A stretch of DNA of 64,000 nt from Paraphotobacterium marinum (GCF_002216855.1 NZ_CP022355.1:1158695-1222694); one strand, 5' to 3'. Shown: positions 31,030 through 42,300, numbered from the stretch's first letter. The notes: generated by a model from the sequence alone, not told the origin. Numbers and translations: made by a program.

Positions 31030-31274
31030 AACGATGTCCTTTTTTCGTAGCTCCTGAAGTTCAACATAGTTTTTTATGATAATGGAAATTAGAGTAAGTT
31101 CAAAATAAAAAATTGATTTTAGTTTTCATTTTTGAGGAGCTAAGCAAATTTTGTGTGTACATATTAGTATAGCTGAAAATATGGTTTTTTCTAAGCTGAA
31201 TAAGTTCCCTGTGCGAACTAAAATCATTGCTTATAGTGATTCACACAAACTTTTGATTTTAATTATGTAGGGTC
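31030..31274 (-). promoter_or_regulatory. Long upstream region of sdaA with pairing elements
   Basis: These 245 bases between nudL and sdaA hold no gene. On the minus strand, TAGCTCCT (31142-31135) is complementary to AGGAGCTA (31055-31048), which lies about 18 bases upstream of the start. The likely ribosome site AAGGA is just after it. A small hairpin with AGTTC/GAACT stems occurs at about 31203-31220. No known riboswitch core is recognised. The region likely holds the sdaA promoter and a structured leader; this is inference. Confidence 0.4.
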
Positions 31275-31868
31275 CTACTCTGAACTGTTCGATGAAATCC
31301 GTTTAGATAGATCATGCAATAACACTGCAGTAAGTCCCCAAATGAAATAGTTTTTAAATTTGATAGCTAAAGTATTTTTTATTTTATTTTTGTATAAAAA
31401 GGAAAATTTTTTATAATTTTCAAAATTTAGAAATATTTTAAAAGGAATTTCCACAATATTTTGTACTTCGCTTTTATTAATTATAAATTTCGGAGTTGTG
31501 TTAAGAAAAGCTATATATGGGTATACTTCGTATCCACTAAGTGTGTATGTTTTACTTAGTTTAGATATAACTTGTTTTCGAGGTATTATCAATCCAATTT
31601 CTTCCTCAGTTTCTCTGGTTGCAGTTTCTATTAAACTATTGTCAAGTGCATCATACCTTCCGCCAGGGAAAGAAATTTCATTTTTATGTCTACTGAGGCC
31701 CTTAGCTCTTTGCGTAAGAATAATAGTTTTATTCACTAGATTAAGTATAATTAATACGGATGATTTATGAACTTCCTTATTAAATATAACTTGATCATTA
31801 ACATTATCTTGTGATTTTTGTAATACTATCAGAGATAAAAGATTTTGTTCAATATAACTTAGTTTCAT
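31275..31868 (-). CDS. nudL: Nudix hydrolase, probable CoA pyrophosphatase NudL
   Basis: Nudix hydrolase of 197 residues. The Nudix box reads GGRYDALD followed by RETEEEIGL. The aspartate in place of the first glutamate and the one-residue longer spacing match the NudL/YeaB (UPF0035) family, which also carries the upstream LTQRAKGLSRHKNEISFPGG motif. Family members cleave coenzyme A or acyl-CoA to phosphopantetheine and ADP. It starts inside the last codons of pabB and precedes sdaA, the same order as E. coli pabB-nudL-sdaA. Paired ATGs make the start uncertain by one codon. Confidence 0.9.
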   Translation of the reverse strand: MKLSYIEQNLLSLIVLQKSQDNVNDQVIFNKEVHKSSVLIILNLVNKTIILTQRAKGLSRHKNEISFPGGRYDALDNSLIETATRETEEEIGLIIPRKQVISKLSKTYTLSGYEVYPYIAFLNTTPKFIINKSEVQNIVEIPFKIFLNFENYKKFSFLYKNKIKNTLAIKFKNYFIWGLTAVLLHDLSKRISSNSSE

Positions 31869-33246
31869 CACTTTCTAAAACCGATAAAATTTTACTCAAT
31901 TTATCAAAACTTTCTTGATACTCATTTTCCAAAACACTATCAAAAACTATCCCTCCACCAGCCCAGACATATATCATATTATTTTTACTTAATAACGTTC
32001 TAATACAAATATTTGTATCCATTTGACCACAGGCACTAAAGTAACCAATGCTCCCACAATAAATATCTCTAAAATTTTCTTCAAGCTCATTTATTATTTC
32101 CATAGACTTTCTTTTTGGAGCACCCGTTATTGATCCACCAGGAAAAATACTTTTGAGTAAATCAAAATGATCATATTGATGGCGTAGATTTGCTTGTATA
32201 GTACTTACCAGGTGATGCACTGCATTAAAAGATTCGATTTTAAAAAGTTTGGAAACTTTCACAGTTCCTGGTTGTGCTAATATGCCTAAATCATTCCTCA
32301 TTAAATCGACAATCATTAAATTTTCAGATCTGTCTTTTTCTGAGCGCTGGAGTTTGATTTTATTTAAATTATCAATTACTGGATCAGATGATCTAGGCTG
32401 TGTTCCTTTAATAGGCTTTGTTTCAATGCGCCTATTTGCATACAACTTTGTGAATCTTTCTGGTGACAAAGATAATATACTATAATCTTCTAATCTTATA
32501 AAACTTGAAAAGGGTGCTTTATTTTGTTGATCAAGTTTGAGATATGCACTCCAAGTGTCCCCTTCAAATTTAGATGAAAATCTATGAGTTAAATTAACTT
32601 GGTAACAATTTCCCTGATTAAGGTGATCCTTAATTTTTTCAAATTGTTTTTCGTAACTTGAATATGTCGTATCAGACTTCCACTTTGATAATAATTTAAA
32701 TTTATTTTTTGAAACTGTTAAGTGATTTCTTAGCCAAGTTAATCTTTTGGAGACATCCCATTCAACAAGAGTACATTTTTGTAATTTATGATCAACGATA
32801 ATACACCAGTCATATATACCGATAGCAAAATTAGGTATTCTTAATTCATCATTTTGTTTTTGAGGTATATCGTGAAGTTTTAATCCTTGTTCATAACCTA
32901 GATAACCCATTGCACCTCCACAAAATGGAATATTTGGTATAGATGGAACTTTTTCAAAGCTATTTCTCATTAAATTTTGAGTTATTACCCAAGGGCATTC
33001 TGTAGAAGAGTACTTTTTTTCTTGAACAGAATCTGAGACTATAGTTTTTTCTTTGTGAATAATTTTGTAAATAGGCTCAGAAGTAAGAATATCGAAGCGG
33101 TTGGAATTTTCACACTCTGTTGTTCCCGAAGATTTAAGTAAAATACTCCATGGGATGTGTTCGAACTTTTCAAATAATTCTATAGATATATTCGTCGAAT
33201 ATTCTAATTCTTGTAATATAATTTTTCGTTTTCTCTGACTATGCAT
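31849..33246 (-). CDS. pabB: Aminodeoxychorismate synthase component I
   Basis: Chorismate-binding enzyme that, with glutaminase PabA, makes 4-amino-4-deoxychorismate for folate. The product is 465 residues (E. coli 453). The C-terminal chorismate domain has the signatures PIKGTQPRS, IVDLMRNDLG, FPGGSITGAPKRKSME and YCGSIGYFSACG. The N-terminal region (GAMGYLGYE) holds the tryptophan-site fold. PIKG, with lysine, marks a PabB-type aminodeoxychorismate synthase as opposed to an anthranilate synthase (PIAG). It is the first gene of the minus-strand run, with nudL overlapping its end. Confidence 0.93.
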   Translation of the reverse strand: MHSQRKRKIILQELEYSTNISIELFEKFEHIPWSILLKSSGTTECENSNRFDILTSEPIYKIIHKEKTIVSDSVQEKKYSSTECPWVITQNLMRNSFEKVPSIPNIPFCGGAMGYLGYEQGLKLHDIPQKQNDELRIPNFAIGIYDWCIIVDHKLQKCTLVEWDVSKRLTWLRNHLTVSKNKFKLLSKWKSDTTYSSYEKQFEKIKDHLNQGNCYQVNLTHRFSSKFEGDTWSAYLKLDQQNKAPFSSFIRLEDYSILSLSPERFTKLYANRRIETKPIKGTQPRSSDPVIDNLNKIKLQRSEKDRSENLMIVDLMRNDLGILAQPGTVKVSKLFKIESFNAVHHLVSTIQANLRHQYDHFDLLKSIFPGGSITGAPKRKSMEIINELEENFRDIYCGSIGYFSACGQMDTNICIRTLLSKNNMIYVWAGGGIVFDSVLENEYQESFDKLSKILSVLESDETKLY

Positions 33247-33352
33247 TTATTTTGATATATGAAAGAATAAATTATTTGTAGAATATAATAACATTTTAAA
33301 AATTTTTATAAACAATCACGATATATAAATTTAAAGTATCAGGAAGGAATTG

Positions 33353-34885
33353 ATGACAATAATTAAAAGCAAAGATTTGATTGATAGCGTGGAAGATGCA
33401 CTACAATTCATATCGTACTATCACCCTAAAGATTTTATTGATGCACTTTACCAAGCTTATTTAAATGAAGAAAGCAAGGCAGCAAAAGATGCAATGTCGC
33501 AAATATTAGTTAACTCAAAAATGTCTGCAGAGGGAAAGAGGCCTATTTGTCAAGATACAGGTATTGTGACATGTTTTGTTAAAGTAGGTATGGATGTGAG
33601 GTGGGACTCAAAACTTTCCCTACAAGAAATGATTGATGAGGGTGTTAGAAAAGCATATCTAAATCCGGATAATCCTCTTCGAGCTTCTATTGTTTCTGAA
33701 CCAGCAGGTAGAAGACTTAATACAAAAGATAATACACCATCTGTAGTTCATGTTGAATTAATACCAGGTAATACAGTTACAGTTTATCTTGCTGCAAAAG
33801 GTGGTGGATCAGAAAATAAATCTAAATTGGTGATGTTAAACCCTTCGGACGACATAGTTGAAACTATAGCTGAAATTGTGCCTAAAATGGGAGCTGGTTG
33901 GTGTCCACCAGGTGTGCTCGGTATTGGTATTGGTGGTACAGCAGAGAAAGCGGCTGTGCTTGCAAAAGAGTCTTTATTAGATCATATAAATATTAATCAC
34001 TTATCTAAAAAAGATGTGCTTACGGACGAGGAACAATTAAGATTAGATATTTATAATAAAGTTAACTCTTTAGGTATAGGGGCACAGGGATTAGGAGGAT
34101 TGACAACTGTTTTAGATGTGAAGATTAAATCAGCACCTACCCATGCCGCATCAAAACCTTTATGTATAATTCCAAATTGTGCCGCGACACGTCATATTCA
34201 CTTTACATTAGATGGTCAAGGTAAAGCATCTTTACCAAAACCCAATTTAGATGATTGGCCAGAAATATCAATGGGTAACTCTGCTGAATCAAAAAGAGTT
34301 AATTTAAATAATATAACTAAACAAGACATAGAAAGTTGGGTTTGTGGTGAAACTTTATTAATCTCCGGAAAAATTCTTACAGGTCGAGATGCAGCTCATA
34401 AACGCTTATTAAATATGTGGGAATCTGGAGAAGAGTTTCCAAAAAACATTAACTTTGAAAATAAATTTATTTATTATGTTGGTCCAGTGGATGCCGTTGG
34501 TGACGAAGTTGTTGGTCCCGCAGGACCAACAACTTCAACTAGGATGGATAAATTTACAGATTTTATGCTTGAAAAACTAAAAATTTCTGGAATGATTGGT
34601 AAAGCTGAAAGAGGTCCCAAAACTGTAGACTCCATAAAAAGAAATAAATCTGTTTATTTAATGGCTGTTGGTGGTGCCGCTTATTTGGTTTCTAAAGCAA
34701 TTAAATCAGCAAAAGTTGTTGCATTTCCTGATTTAGGTATGGAAGCTATTTATGAATTTGAAGTAGAAAATATGCCAGTAACTGTTGCCGTTGATACAAA
34801 TGGAGAGAATATTCACGAGAAGGGTCCAGGAATATGGAAAATAGAAATTGAAAAAATGAATCAACTTCAACAAAAAAAGATATAA
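33353..34885 (+). CDS. Fumarate hydratase class I
   Basis: Iron-sulfur fumarase of the FumA/FumB type, interconverting fumarate and malate in the TCA cycle. The product is 510 residues with the alpha (N-terminal) and beta (C-terminal) domains fused. 4Fe-4S ligands are visible in RPICQDTGIVTC, IPNCAATRH and the later WVCGE region. The beta domain has GPTTSTRMDKF and GKAERG. ATG 33353 follows a strong AGGAAGGA site; the TTG just before it is unlikely. It is monocistronic, with a terminator shared with convergent pyrC. FumA and FumB cannot be told apart. Confidence 0.93.
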   Translation: MTIIKSKDLIDSVEDALQFISYYHPKDFIDALYQAYLNEESKAAKDAMSQILVNSKMSAEGKRPICQDTGIVTCFVKVGMDVRWDSKLSLQEMIDEGVRKAYLNPDNPLRASIVSEPAGRRLNTKDNTPSVVHVELIPGNTVTVYLAAKGGGSENKSKLVMLNPSDDIVETIAEIVPKMGAGWCPPGVLGIGIGGTAEKAAVLAKESLLDHININHLSKKDVLTDEEQLRLDIYNKVNSLGIGAQGLGGLTTVLDVKIKSAPTHAASKPLCIIPNCAATRHIHFTLDGQGKASLPKPNLDDWPEISMGNSAESKRVNLNNITKQDIESWVCGETLLISGKILTGRDAAHKRLLNMWESGEEFPKNINFENKFIYYVGPVDAVGDEVVGPAGPTTSTRMDKFTDFMLEKLKISGMIGKAERGPKTVDSIKRNKSVYLMAVGGAAYLVSKAIKSAKVVAFPDLGMEAIYEFEVENMPVTVAVDTNGENIHEKGPGIWKIEIEKMNQLQQKKI

Positions 34886-34905
34886 TTTAAACTCATTGTT
34901 GTTAG

Positions 34906-34934
34906 CTAAGCCATTATTACTAAAAATGGCTTAG
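34906..34934. terminator. Bidirectional terminator between fumarase and pyrC
   Basis: CTAAGCCATT and AATGGCTTAG form a perfect 10-bp stem around a 9-base loop in the 56-base gap between two convergent genes. T-tracts are weak on both sides, so termination may be partial. Confidence 0.65.
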
Positions 34935-34941
34935 TTCAACT

Positions 34942-35970
34942 TTAATCTAATACTTTCCACGAAATATTTTCATTTGCGCGAATAGGTTTTAGTATTGTAT
35001 CTCCAAAGGGGAGGTGATCAGGAACCAACCAGTTCTCTTTGACTAAGGTTATTTTATCTTTATTTCTAGGAAGATTGTAAAAATCTGGCCCATTAAAACT
35101 TGCAAATGCTTCTAAATGTTGAAGAGCATTTTTTTCTTCGAAAATCTCAGCGTAAAGCTCCAGGGATGCATGAGCAGTATAAGAACCTGCTCCGCAACAT
35201 GAAGATTCTTTCTTATGTTTAGCATGAGGTGCTGAGTCAGTTCCCAAGAAAAATCTCGAATCACCAGATGTTGCTGCTGTTATTAATGCATTTTGATGTA
35301 TATCTCTTTTTAAAATTGGGAGACAATATAAATGAGGCTTTAAACCTCCGACTAACATATCATTTCTATTAAACATTAGGTGATGAGCAGTGATTGTGGC
35401 GGCTGTATTCTTTTTTTGAGAGAGTACATATTCTACTGCATCTTTTGTTGTAATATGTTCTAAAACTATTTTTAAATTAGGAAATTTTTTTCTAGTAGGG
35501 ATTAAATGTTTATCAATAAAAGCTTTTTCACGATCGTAAATATCAATATCATTTGATGTTACTTCGCCATGTAAAAGTAGAGGAAATTTCGCTTTTTCCA
35601 TAATTTCAAGAAGGGGATAAATGTTTTTTATGTTAGTAACACCTGAACTTGAGTTTGTAGTTGCACCAGCAGGGTATAATTTTACAGCAAAAACATGAGG
35701 ATCTTTAATCGCTTCCTCAATATCCTTTACCGTTGTATTATCTGTCAAATATAATGTCATTAGAGGATTAAATTTATTTTCAGCATGAGCCATAATTCTT
35801 TTCTTATAATCTTGTGCCATTTTTGAATTAATTATAGGTGGGACAAGATTAGGCATAACGATAGCACGTGACATATATCGACTAATATCTTTTACTGTTT
35901 GTTCTAAAAAATCATCATCTCTTAAGTGAATATGCCAATCATCAGGTCTAGTTATTATGAGTTTGTTCAT
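34942..35970 (-). CDS. pyrC: Dihydroorotase
   Basis: Zinc enzyme closing carbamoyl-aspartate to dihydroorotate in pyrimidine synthesis, 342 residues (E. coli 348). Metal ligands are visible in DDWHIHLRD, the [12 protein letters not shown] lysine (carboxylated in the family), [14 protein letters not shown] and GTDSAPH. The single-domain class II form is clear. The frame allows two ATGs five codons upstream (35985/35982); 35970 aligns best. pyrF is also in this window but in a separate unit. Confidence 0.94.
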   Translation of the reverse strand: MNKLIITRPDDWHIHLRDDDFLEQTVKDISRYMSRAIVMPNLVPPIINSKMAQDYKKRIMAHAENKFNPLMTLYLTDNTTVKDIEEAIKDPHVFAVKLYPAGATTNSSSGVTNIKNIYPLLEIMEKAKFPLLLHGEVTSNDIDIYDREKAFIDKHLIPTRKKFPNLKIVLEHITTKDAVEYVLSQKKNTAATITAHHLMFNRNDMLVGGLKPHLYCLPILKRDIHQNALITAATSGDSRFFLGTDSAPHAKHKKESSCCGAGSYTAHASLELYAEIFEEKNALQHLEAFASFNGPDFYNLPRNKDKITLVKENWLVPDHLPFGDTILKPIRANENISWKVLD

Positions 35971-36065
35971 TTTTTTTTCCATCATTATAATATATTATTA
36001 TTTTATAAATTGTCTAAAATGAAGTAAAGTGATTAAAAAAATATATTTTGGATAAGGAGATATTT

Positions 36066-36416
36066 ATGGAAGAAACAATTTTTAGTAAAATTATTAAGCA
36101 AGAGTTACCAGCAGATATTATTTATCAAGATGATTTGGTAACAGCATTTCGCGACATAAATCCAAAGGCCCCAGTTCATATTCTTATTATTCCGAACAAA
36201 CTGATCCCAACAATAAATGATATTGAAGATTGTGATGAATTGATGCTAGGCAGACTTTTTACAGTAGCAAAAAATATCGCAAAAAGTGAAGGAATTAGTA
36301 AAAATGGTTATAGATTAATCATGAACTGTAATCAACATGGCGGTCAAGAAGTTTATCACATTCACATGCATTTAGTTGGTGGTGAGCCATTAGGCCCAAT
36401 GTTAATGAATTTATAG
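36066..36416 (+). CDS. hinT: HIT-family purine nucleoside phosphoramidase
   Basis: Histidine-triad hydrolase of 116 residues (E. coli 119). The catalytic triad motif is [11 protein letters not shown] near residue 100. The opening [20 protein letters not shown] is diagnostic. HinT cleaves AMP-lysine and other AMP-amide bonds. ATG 36066 follows a perfect AAGGAG site, so the TTG at 36048 is rejected. It leads the hinT-lpoB-thiK group found in enteric bacteria; ycfL, which follows hinT in E. coli, is missing. Confidence 0.94.
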   Translation: MEETIFSKIIKQELPADIIYQDDLVTAFRDINPKAPVHILIIPNKLIPTINDIEDCDELMLGRLFTVAKNIAKSEGISKNGYRLIMNCNQHGGQEVYHIHMHLVGGEPLGPMLMNL

Positions 36417-36444
36417 AGTCAAAATATTAATAAAGGAAATGAAA

Positions 36445-37023
36445 ATGAAAAAAATTGTCTATATTGCAGCTGGTTTATTTATCCTGTCAGGTTGTAGTTC
36501 TTTAAAGAATCTTGGTCAAGATAATAATACTCAGGAAACGCAAAAGCAAAGTCAAAAAGCTCAAAACAAACCTCCTGTAAAAAGGGATTTTAATAGTGAA
36601 GCTGATAGCGCAGCAATGGATATCACTAAAAAGTTACTTTCGAGTACAACAGTTAGTAATGATCAATCTAATACTCCACTAATTTTTATAGAAGGGGTTA
36701 AAAATAATACAAATGAGTATATAAATACTAATAATGTAAAAGACATAATTAAATCTAATTTAGTTGACTCTGGGAAGTATGGATACCCTGATTCCGGGAA
36801 AATATCAGAAGTTAAGAATCAATTAGGTTTTAATGAAAATGATGATTTTGTAAATCAATCTCAAATTTTTCAATTTAGTAAAATGATCGGAGCAAATTAT
36901 GTTGTTCGTTCCAATATCAATGGTAAATCGAACAATTACTTTTTATCAATGAATTTAATCGACATAAATAGTGGGGCGATTAAATGGTCAGATAAAGTTA
37001 AACTCGGTAAAAAAGGTGAATAG
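36445..37023 (+). CDS. lpoB: Penicillin-binding protein activator LpoB
   Basis: Outer-membrane lipoprotein of 192 residues that activates PBP1B. The signal peptide ends in lipobox LSGC, so the cysteine near residue 18 is lipidated. A Gln/Asn/Lys-rich linker follows, then the globular domain ending in IGANYVVRSNING and GAIKWSDKVKLG, which aligns with the E. coli LpoB end (VGAHYVLYSS, GEIIWSGKG). ATG 36445 is better spaced from the AAGGA site than ATG 36439. Its end overlaps the next gene's likely GTG start. Confidence 0.87.
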   Translation: MKKIVYIAAGLFILSGCSSLKNLGQDNNTQETQKQSQKAQNKPPVKRDFNSEADSAAMDITKKLLSSTTVSNDQSNTPLIFIEGVKNNTNEYINTNNVKDIIKSNLVDSGKYGYPDSGKISEVKNQLGFNENDDFVNQSQIFQFSKMIGANYVVRSNINGKSNNYFLSMNLIDINSGAIKWSDKVKLGKKGE

Positions 37024-37776
37024 TGTTCATAAACTATTCTATGATTGGGCGTTTTTAAACGCTCAAGATAAAATCATCGAATATGCCTTTTTAGAAGGTG
37101 GAATGTCTTCCGAAGTTTTGTATTTTAAGACACAAAATAAACAATTGGTGTGGAAAAAATCAAATGAGGAGCTACCAAAATTAGGCCTTTCAGCTTTCAA
37201 CGAATATTTTATATTAGAAAAAATTATTGATCAGAACTTTAGTCCAAAACCTATTGCAAAAGCAAAATTTGGTTACATACAAGAGTTTATAAATGGAACA
37301 ATAATTGATTTAAAAGAGTTTCAAAGTTGTGCTGTTTCAATTCTATCTAGGATTCATAAAATTAAATTAAATACTTGGCATAATACTATTTCACCCATTT
37401 CAGTTATTGAGCTCTATTGGAATTCGCTTGCAGATTCTCATAAGAACACTGCAATAATAAAAAAAAAAATATTTTATTAAACTCTTTTAATGGCAACATT
37501 TTCAAGCCAACTCTTTGTCATAATGACCTGCATCCCGGTAATCTATTCAAAGTTAAAAATCAATTTAAAGTTATTGATTGGGAGTATGCCTATATTTATG
37601 ATCCTTCTTATGACTTGGCTATGATGATATACCTTAATCAAATGGATATTGATGATGCAGTTAGTCAATACTGTTCTATAAATTTTCAAATTAATGAAAA
37701 GAAATGGAAAAAAGCAATTATATATTGGACACCATACTGTAAATTTATTTGCAAACTATGGGAAAAGTTGAAATAA
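37016..37776 (+). CDS. thiK: Thiamine kinase-like phosphotransferase (ThiK/YcfN), frameshifted
   Basis: Aminoglycoside/choline-kinase fold protein, in the position of E. coli thiK after lpoB. The first part (about 155 codons) stops at 37480. The rest, including the catalytic loop HNDLHPGN and the metal-binding IDWEYA, is one base out of frame. The frame break lies at an A11 run (37459-37469): one extra A reads through and gives 253 residues (E. coli 274). Runs this long are classic sites for RNA polymerase slippage, so some full product is plausible. The start is probably GTG 37016, overlapping lpoB. Residue-level similarity to ThiK is modest apart from the motifs. Confidence 0.75.
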
Positions 37777-37867
37777 TTTTTTGATTTTTTAACTAGATCA
37801 CAATTATCATATTGACGTGAATTTGTTATAATTAAGTTAGATAGAATTTTAACGGGGTTTTGATTTG

Positions 37868-39151
37868 ATGAATATAGTTGTAGTTGGTGGTGGGGCTGGC
37901 GGCTTAGAGTTAGTAACTAAGCTAGGTAATAAATTAGGTAAAAACAAAAAAGCTAATGTAACTTTAGTTGACAGAAACACAAGCCATGTTTGGAAACCAC
38001 TATTGCATGAATTGGCTACAGGTGCAATTGATGAGGGTGTTGATGCATTAAGTTATAGTAGTCATGCTAAAAATCATGGGTTTAATTTTCAACTGGGCAC
38101 GCTTTGCGACGTTGATACATCATCGAAGTTTATAACACTTGCTCCCTTAATAGAAAATAGTGAAGTTATTTTGCCTGAAAGAAAAGTTGATTATGATTAT
38201 TTAGTTCTTGCAATTGGCTCAACCTCTAATGATTTTAACACACCTGGCGTATCGGAAAATTGTATTTTTCTTGATTCACCTTCTCAGGCACATAAATTTA
38301 GAAGAAAGCTTTTTAACTCTTTCATGAAAATACAAGGAGATTTAATTGAATCCTCAGTAGATGTGGCTATTGTTGGTGCAGGTGCAACGGGAGTGGAATT
38401 GTCAGCTGAGCTGTATAACGTTTTACAAGAATTAAAAAGATATGGTTTTAAAGATTTAACACAGAAAAATTTAAATGTTAATTTAATTGAAGCAGGAGAT
38501 AGAATTTTACCAGCGTTACCTCCAAGAATTTCATCATCTGTTCATAATGAATTATCAAAACTTGGTGTAAAAGTTAAAACAAACACCTTGATAGTCAAAG
38601 CTGATTCACAAGGTCTTTATACTAAAGATGGAGAAACTATTAGAGCAGATTTAATGGTATGGGCTGCTGGCATTAAAGGACCAGACTTCCTGAAAGAGTT
38701 TAAATGTTTTGAAATTAACCGTATTAATCAAATAGTTGTTAAGCCTACATTACAGACGACAACCAGTGACGATGTTTATGTCATAGGTGATGTAGCACAA
38801 TTTACTCAAGAAAATGGAAAATTTGTTCCACCAAGAGCTCAATCAGCTCATCAAATGGCAAGTACTTGCTACAAAAATCTAATGAATAGACTTAAAAACA
38901 AACCGCAATTAAATTTTATCTATAAAGATCAGGGTTCATTAGTTTCATTGAGTCGATTCAGCACTGTAGGCAATTTAATGGGTAATTTGACAAAAGGAAG
39001 TATGATGATAGAGGGAAGAATTGCAAGAATTATGTATGTTTCTCTTTATAGAATGCATCAAAGGGCGCTCCATGGAACCTTTAAAACTCTATTAATGATG
39101 CTTGTAGGTAAAATTAATAAGGTATTAAAGCCATCTGTAAAACTACATTAA
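37868..39151 (+). CDS. ndh: NADH dehydrogenase type II
   Basis: Non-proton-pumping NADH:quinone oxidoreductase, 427 residues (E. coli 434). The FAD-binding [10 protein letters not shown] lies at the N-terminus, the NADH-binding [13 protein letters not shown] near residue 173, and the second FAD motif [10 protein letters not shown] near residue 305. The C-terminal amphipathic region binds the membrane. ATG 37868 is chosen over the TTG one codon earlier. It lies 91 bases after the thiK-like gene; nagZ and ycfP, which lie between them in E. coli, are absent. Confidence 0.93.
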   Translation: MNIVVVGGGAGGLELVTKLGNKLGKNKKANVTLVDRNTSHVWKPLLHELATGAIDEGVDALSYSSHAKNHGFNFQLGTLCDVDTSSKFITLAPLIENSEVILPERKVDYDYLVLAIGSTSNDFNTPGVSENCIFLDSPSQAHKFRRKLFNSFMKIQGDLIESSVDVAIVGAGATGVELSAELYNVLQELKRYGFKDLTQKNLNVNLIEAGDRILPALPPRISSSVHNELSKLGVKVKTNTLIVKADSQGLYTKDGETIRADLMVWAAGIKGPDFLKEFKCFEINRINQIVVKPTLQTTTSDDVYVIGDVAQFTQENGKFVPPRAQSAHQMASTCYKNLMNRLKNKPQLNFIYKDQGSLVSLSRFSTVGNLMGNLTKGSMMIEGRIARIMYVSLYRMHQRALHGTFKTLLMMLVGKINKVLKPSVKLH

Positions 39152-39164
39152 TTTTTCATGAAAT

Positions 39165-39206
39165 ATACAATAGATTTGTTACTTAATAATTTGTTATCTA
39201 TTGTAT
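39165..39206. repeat. 11-bp perfect inverted repeat after ndh
   Basis: ATACAATAGAT at 39165-39175 pairs perfectly with ATCTATTGTAT at 39196-39206 across a 20-base loop (one further T-A pair outside). It lies 14 bases past the ndh stop. No T-tract follows, so it is not a typical terminator. It may be a 3'-end stabiliser. Confidence 0.5.
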
Positions 39207-39323
39207 AAGCTTTATTAATTTCAAAGAAATAATATTTTTTACATTTTAAATTAATTTACAAATGTCTTTATCCAATAATTATAAGAGTTTTACTTGATTA
39301 ACTAACATATCTTAGAGCTAAAA

Positions 39324-39362
39324 AAAACTTATTGCTTGTATTTAACAGAAGCAATAAGTTTT
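39324..39362 (-). terminator. Strong terminator between ndh and mfd
   Basis: A 14-bp perfect stem (AAAACTTATTGCTT with its complement at 39349-39362) surrounds an 11-base loop. On the minus strand a run of seven T follows, so it mainly ends mfd. On the plus strand a short T-tract would also allow ndh termination. Confidence 0.88.
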
Positions 39363-39376
39363 AAATATTCTATGAA

Positions 39377-42300
39377 TTATTTTATTTGTTTAATAAATTC
39401 GTTTATGAAATCTATTCTTTTTGCAGGTTGATTATTTTCATATTTAATAATCAGTGTATCAGGACCTTTCAAGGAATATCGGTTAGGGAATTTTTGAAGT
39501 AATTGAATCATTGATTCATGAGAAATATTTGGTTGCTTAGTAAACTCAATCTTCCCTGAATTATTATTTAGCTGTATTTTTTTGATACCCAGTGATGATG
39601 AAATATTTTTAATTTTTTGTATTTCAATAAAATTCTTCACATAAGAAGGTAGCAAGCCGAAACGGTCTATTAATTCAATGTGAATTTTTTCGATTTGTTC
39701 TGAAGTTTCACAGCTTGATAAACGCTTGTAAATTGAAAGTCTTATATTTGTATCAGGAATATAATCTTCAGGAATTAAAGCACTTATTCCAAGCTCAACT
39801 TCGGTGGTCCTATGATTGATTAAATTTAGAGATTCTTTAGAGTTGCCATTTTTTAAGTTTTTAACAGCGTCATTTAACATATCTATGTACATAGAATAAC
39901 CAACAGATTGTATTTGCCCGCTTTGCTCTTCACCTAACAATTCTCCAGCCCCTCTAATTTCTAAGTCATGGGTTGCTAACATAAAACCAGCACCTAGATC
40001 TTCCAGAGAAGATATTGCTTCTAATCTTTTTAGTGCATCTTTGGTTATTAATTTTTTGGGAGGTGTCAAAAGATATGCATATGCTTGGTGAGAAGATCTT
40101 CCAACTCGTCCTTTAATTTGATGTAACTGCGCAAGCCCTAATTTATCTGCTCTATCGATGATTATAGTATTAGCACTGGGTATATCTATACCCGTTTCAA
40201 TTATTGTGGTACAAACTAAAATTTGAAATCGTTGATGATAAAAATTATTCATCACGTCTTCTAATTGCTTTTCTCTCATTTGACCATGGGCAAACGATAC
40301 CTTAATTTTAGGAAATAGTAATTGTAAATCTTCAGAAACTTTTTCAATTGTTTTAACATCATTATGTAAAAAAAACACTTGGCCACCTCTTAATGTCTCC
40401 CTTTCGATAGCCTCTCTTATAGTCGAAGAATTATGTTCAGTAACAAAAGTTTTTATTGGCATTCTTTTAGCTGGTGGTGTCGCTATAATTGAGAGTTCTC
40501 TAATTGAATGCATTGCCATATTTAATGTACGTGGAATTGGAGTAGCAGTCATTGTAAGTATGTCTATTGAGTTTCTGAATGCTTTTAGTTTTTCTTTTTG
40601 TTTTACACCAAATCTATGCTCTTCATCAATAATTAAAAGACCTAAATCATGGTAATCAATTGTTGTATTGATAAGTTTATGAGTACCAATTAGGATATCA
40701 ATTTTTCCAGCTTCTAAATCAGTTAGAATTTGTTTTTGTTCCTTTGCAGTTTTAAATCTTGATAACATTTCAATCTTGAATGGAAAAGCAGAAAATCTAT
40801 CTCTAAAGTTTTCAAAATGTTGTTGTGCCAGAAGAGTTGTAGGCACTAGTATGATTGCCTGCTTAGCATTTTCCACACATAAAAAGGATGCTCTCATAGC
40901 AACTTCGGTTTTTCCAAAACCAACATCACCACACACTAATCTATCCATTGATTTTGGTGAGGTCATGTCTCTTAATACATCATTAATTGCATTTAATTGA
41001 TCTTCAGTTTCTTCAAAGGGGAACATTTCAGAAAAAGAACGATATAGGTCTTTATTAAGATTAAATGCAAAGCCCTTAGATAATTCTCTAAGTGAATAAA
41101 CATCCAAAAGTTCGGCGGCTACATCATGAACTTTTTCCTTTACTTTTTGTTTTGTTATGGCCCATTGTTCCGTTCCAAGTTTACTGAGTTTTGTATTTTC
41201 TTCGTTACCACCTGTATATCTACTAATTAGATTTAGTGAACCTACTGGAACATATAGGACGGCATCGTTTTGATAATGAATCGTCATAAACTCTGATATC
41301 ATATTGTTTGTTTCAATGGTTTCAAGACCTTTAAAACAACCAATCCCATGATCATGGTGAACAATTAGTTGGTTTAATTTTAGCTCTGCTAAATTTTTAA
41401 TAATTGTATTGGGGTTATTTTTGACTGATTTGTTTTTATTCTTTTTGTTATTATAGTGAGTGATTCTTTGACCAAATAAGTCATTTTCACAAACTAAAGC
41501 GAAAACATTATTTTCGAAAATAAAACCATCTTCTAATTGATTTATTGTGATTGTAAATTGTTCAGAACTGTTTACACATTCAAGTAAAGTATCGTAACTT
41601 TTCGGATAAATTTTGATTTGAGATAAAAACTGAAGCAAAACCTCTCTTCTTCCAGATGACTCTGTTGTGAAAATAATTCTTCCTTCAAATTTTTTCTGAA
41701 AAATTTCAAAATGATGAAGTGGATTTTTTTGTTTATTATTTATAGATATATTGGGTAATTTGGTCAACAAGTCCCAAGCTTTAAATTTATCATTATTTCC
41801 AATGATATACTGTTCGTATTTGGTTAACTGTTGATGAAGTTGATCTTCCTTCAGCCATAATTCTTTTGGTTCTAATAGAGGTCGATGAATGTCAACGTTC
41901 ATGTTAACAAAACGAGTCTTTGTTTCTTGAAGAAAGTTAGGGATATCTTTTGTATTGTAGGCAAAATTTAAAATTAAGGTATTTTGGGAAATATAATCAA
42001 AGAAATTCGCTGTTTCTTTAAAGAATAATGGAAACCAATACTCAATTCCATCAGGGATTATTTTTTTGGAAACTTTATTATAAATTGACTCAGTAGCTTT
42101 GCTGGATGTGAACTTTTCTCTCCATTTTGTCCTAAATAATTCAATGCCATTCTTATCAGTAGGGAATTCGTAAGCTGGGAGAAGCTCTACAGAAGCTACT
42201 TCATCCGTACTTAATTGAGTATCGATATCAAATAATTTAATGGAATCAATTTCATCATCAAAAAAGTCAATTCGTATCGGAAGCTCACTACCCATTGGGT

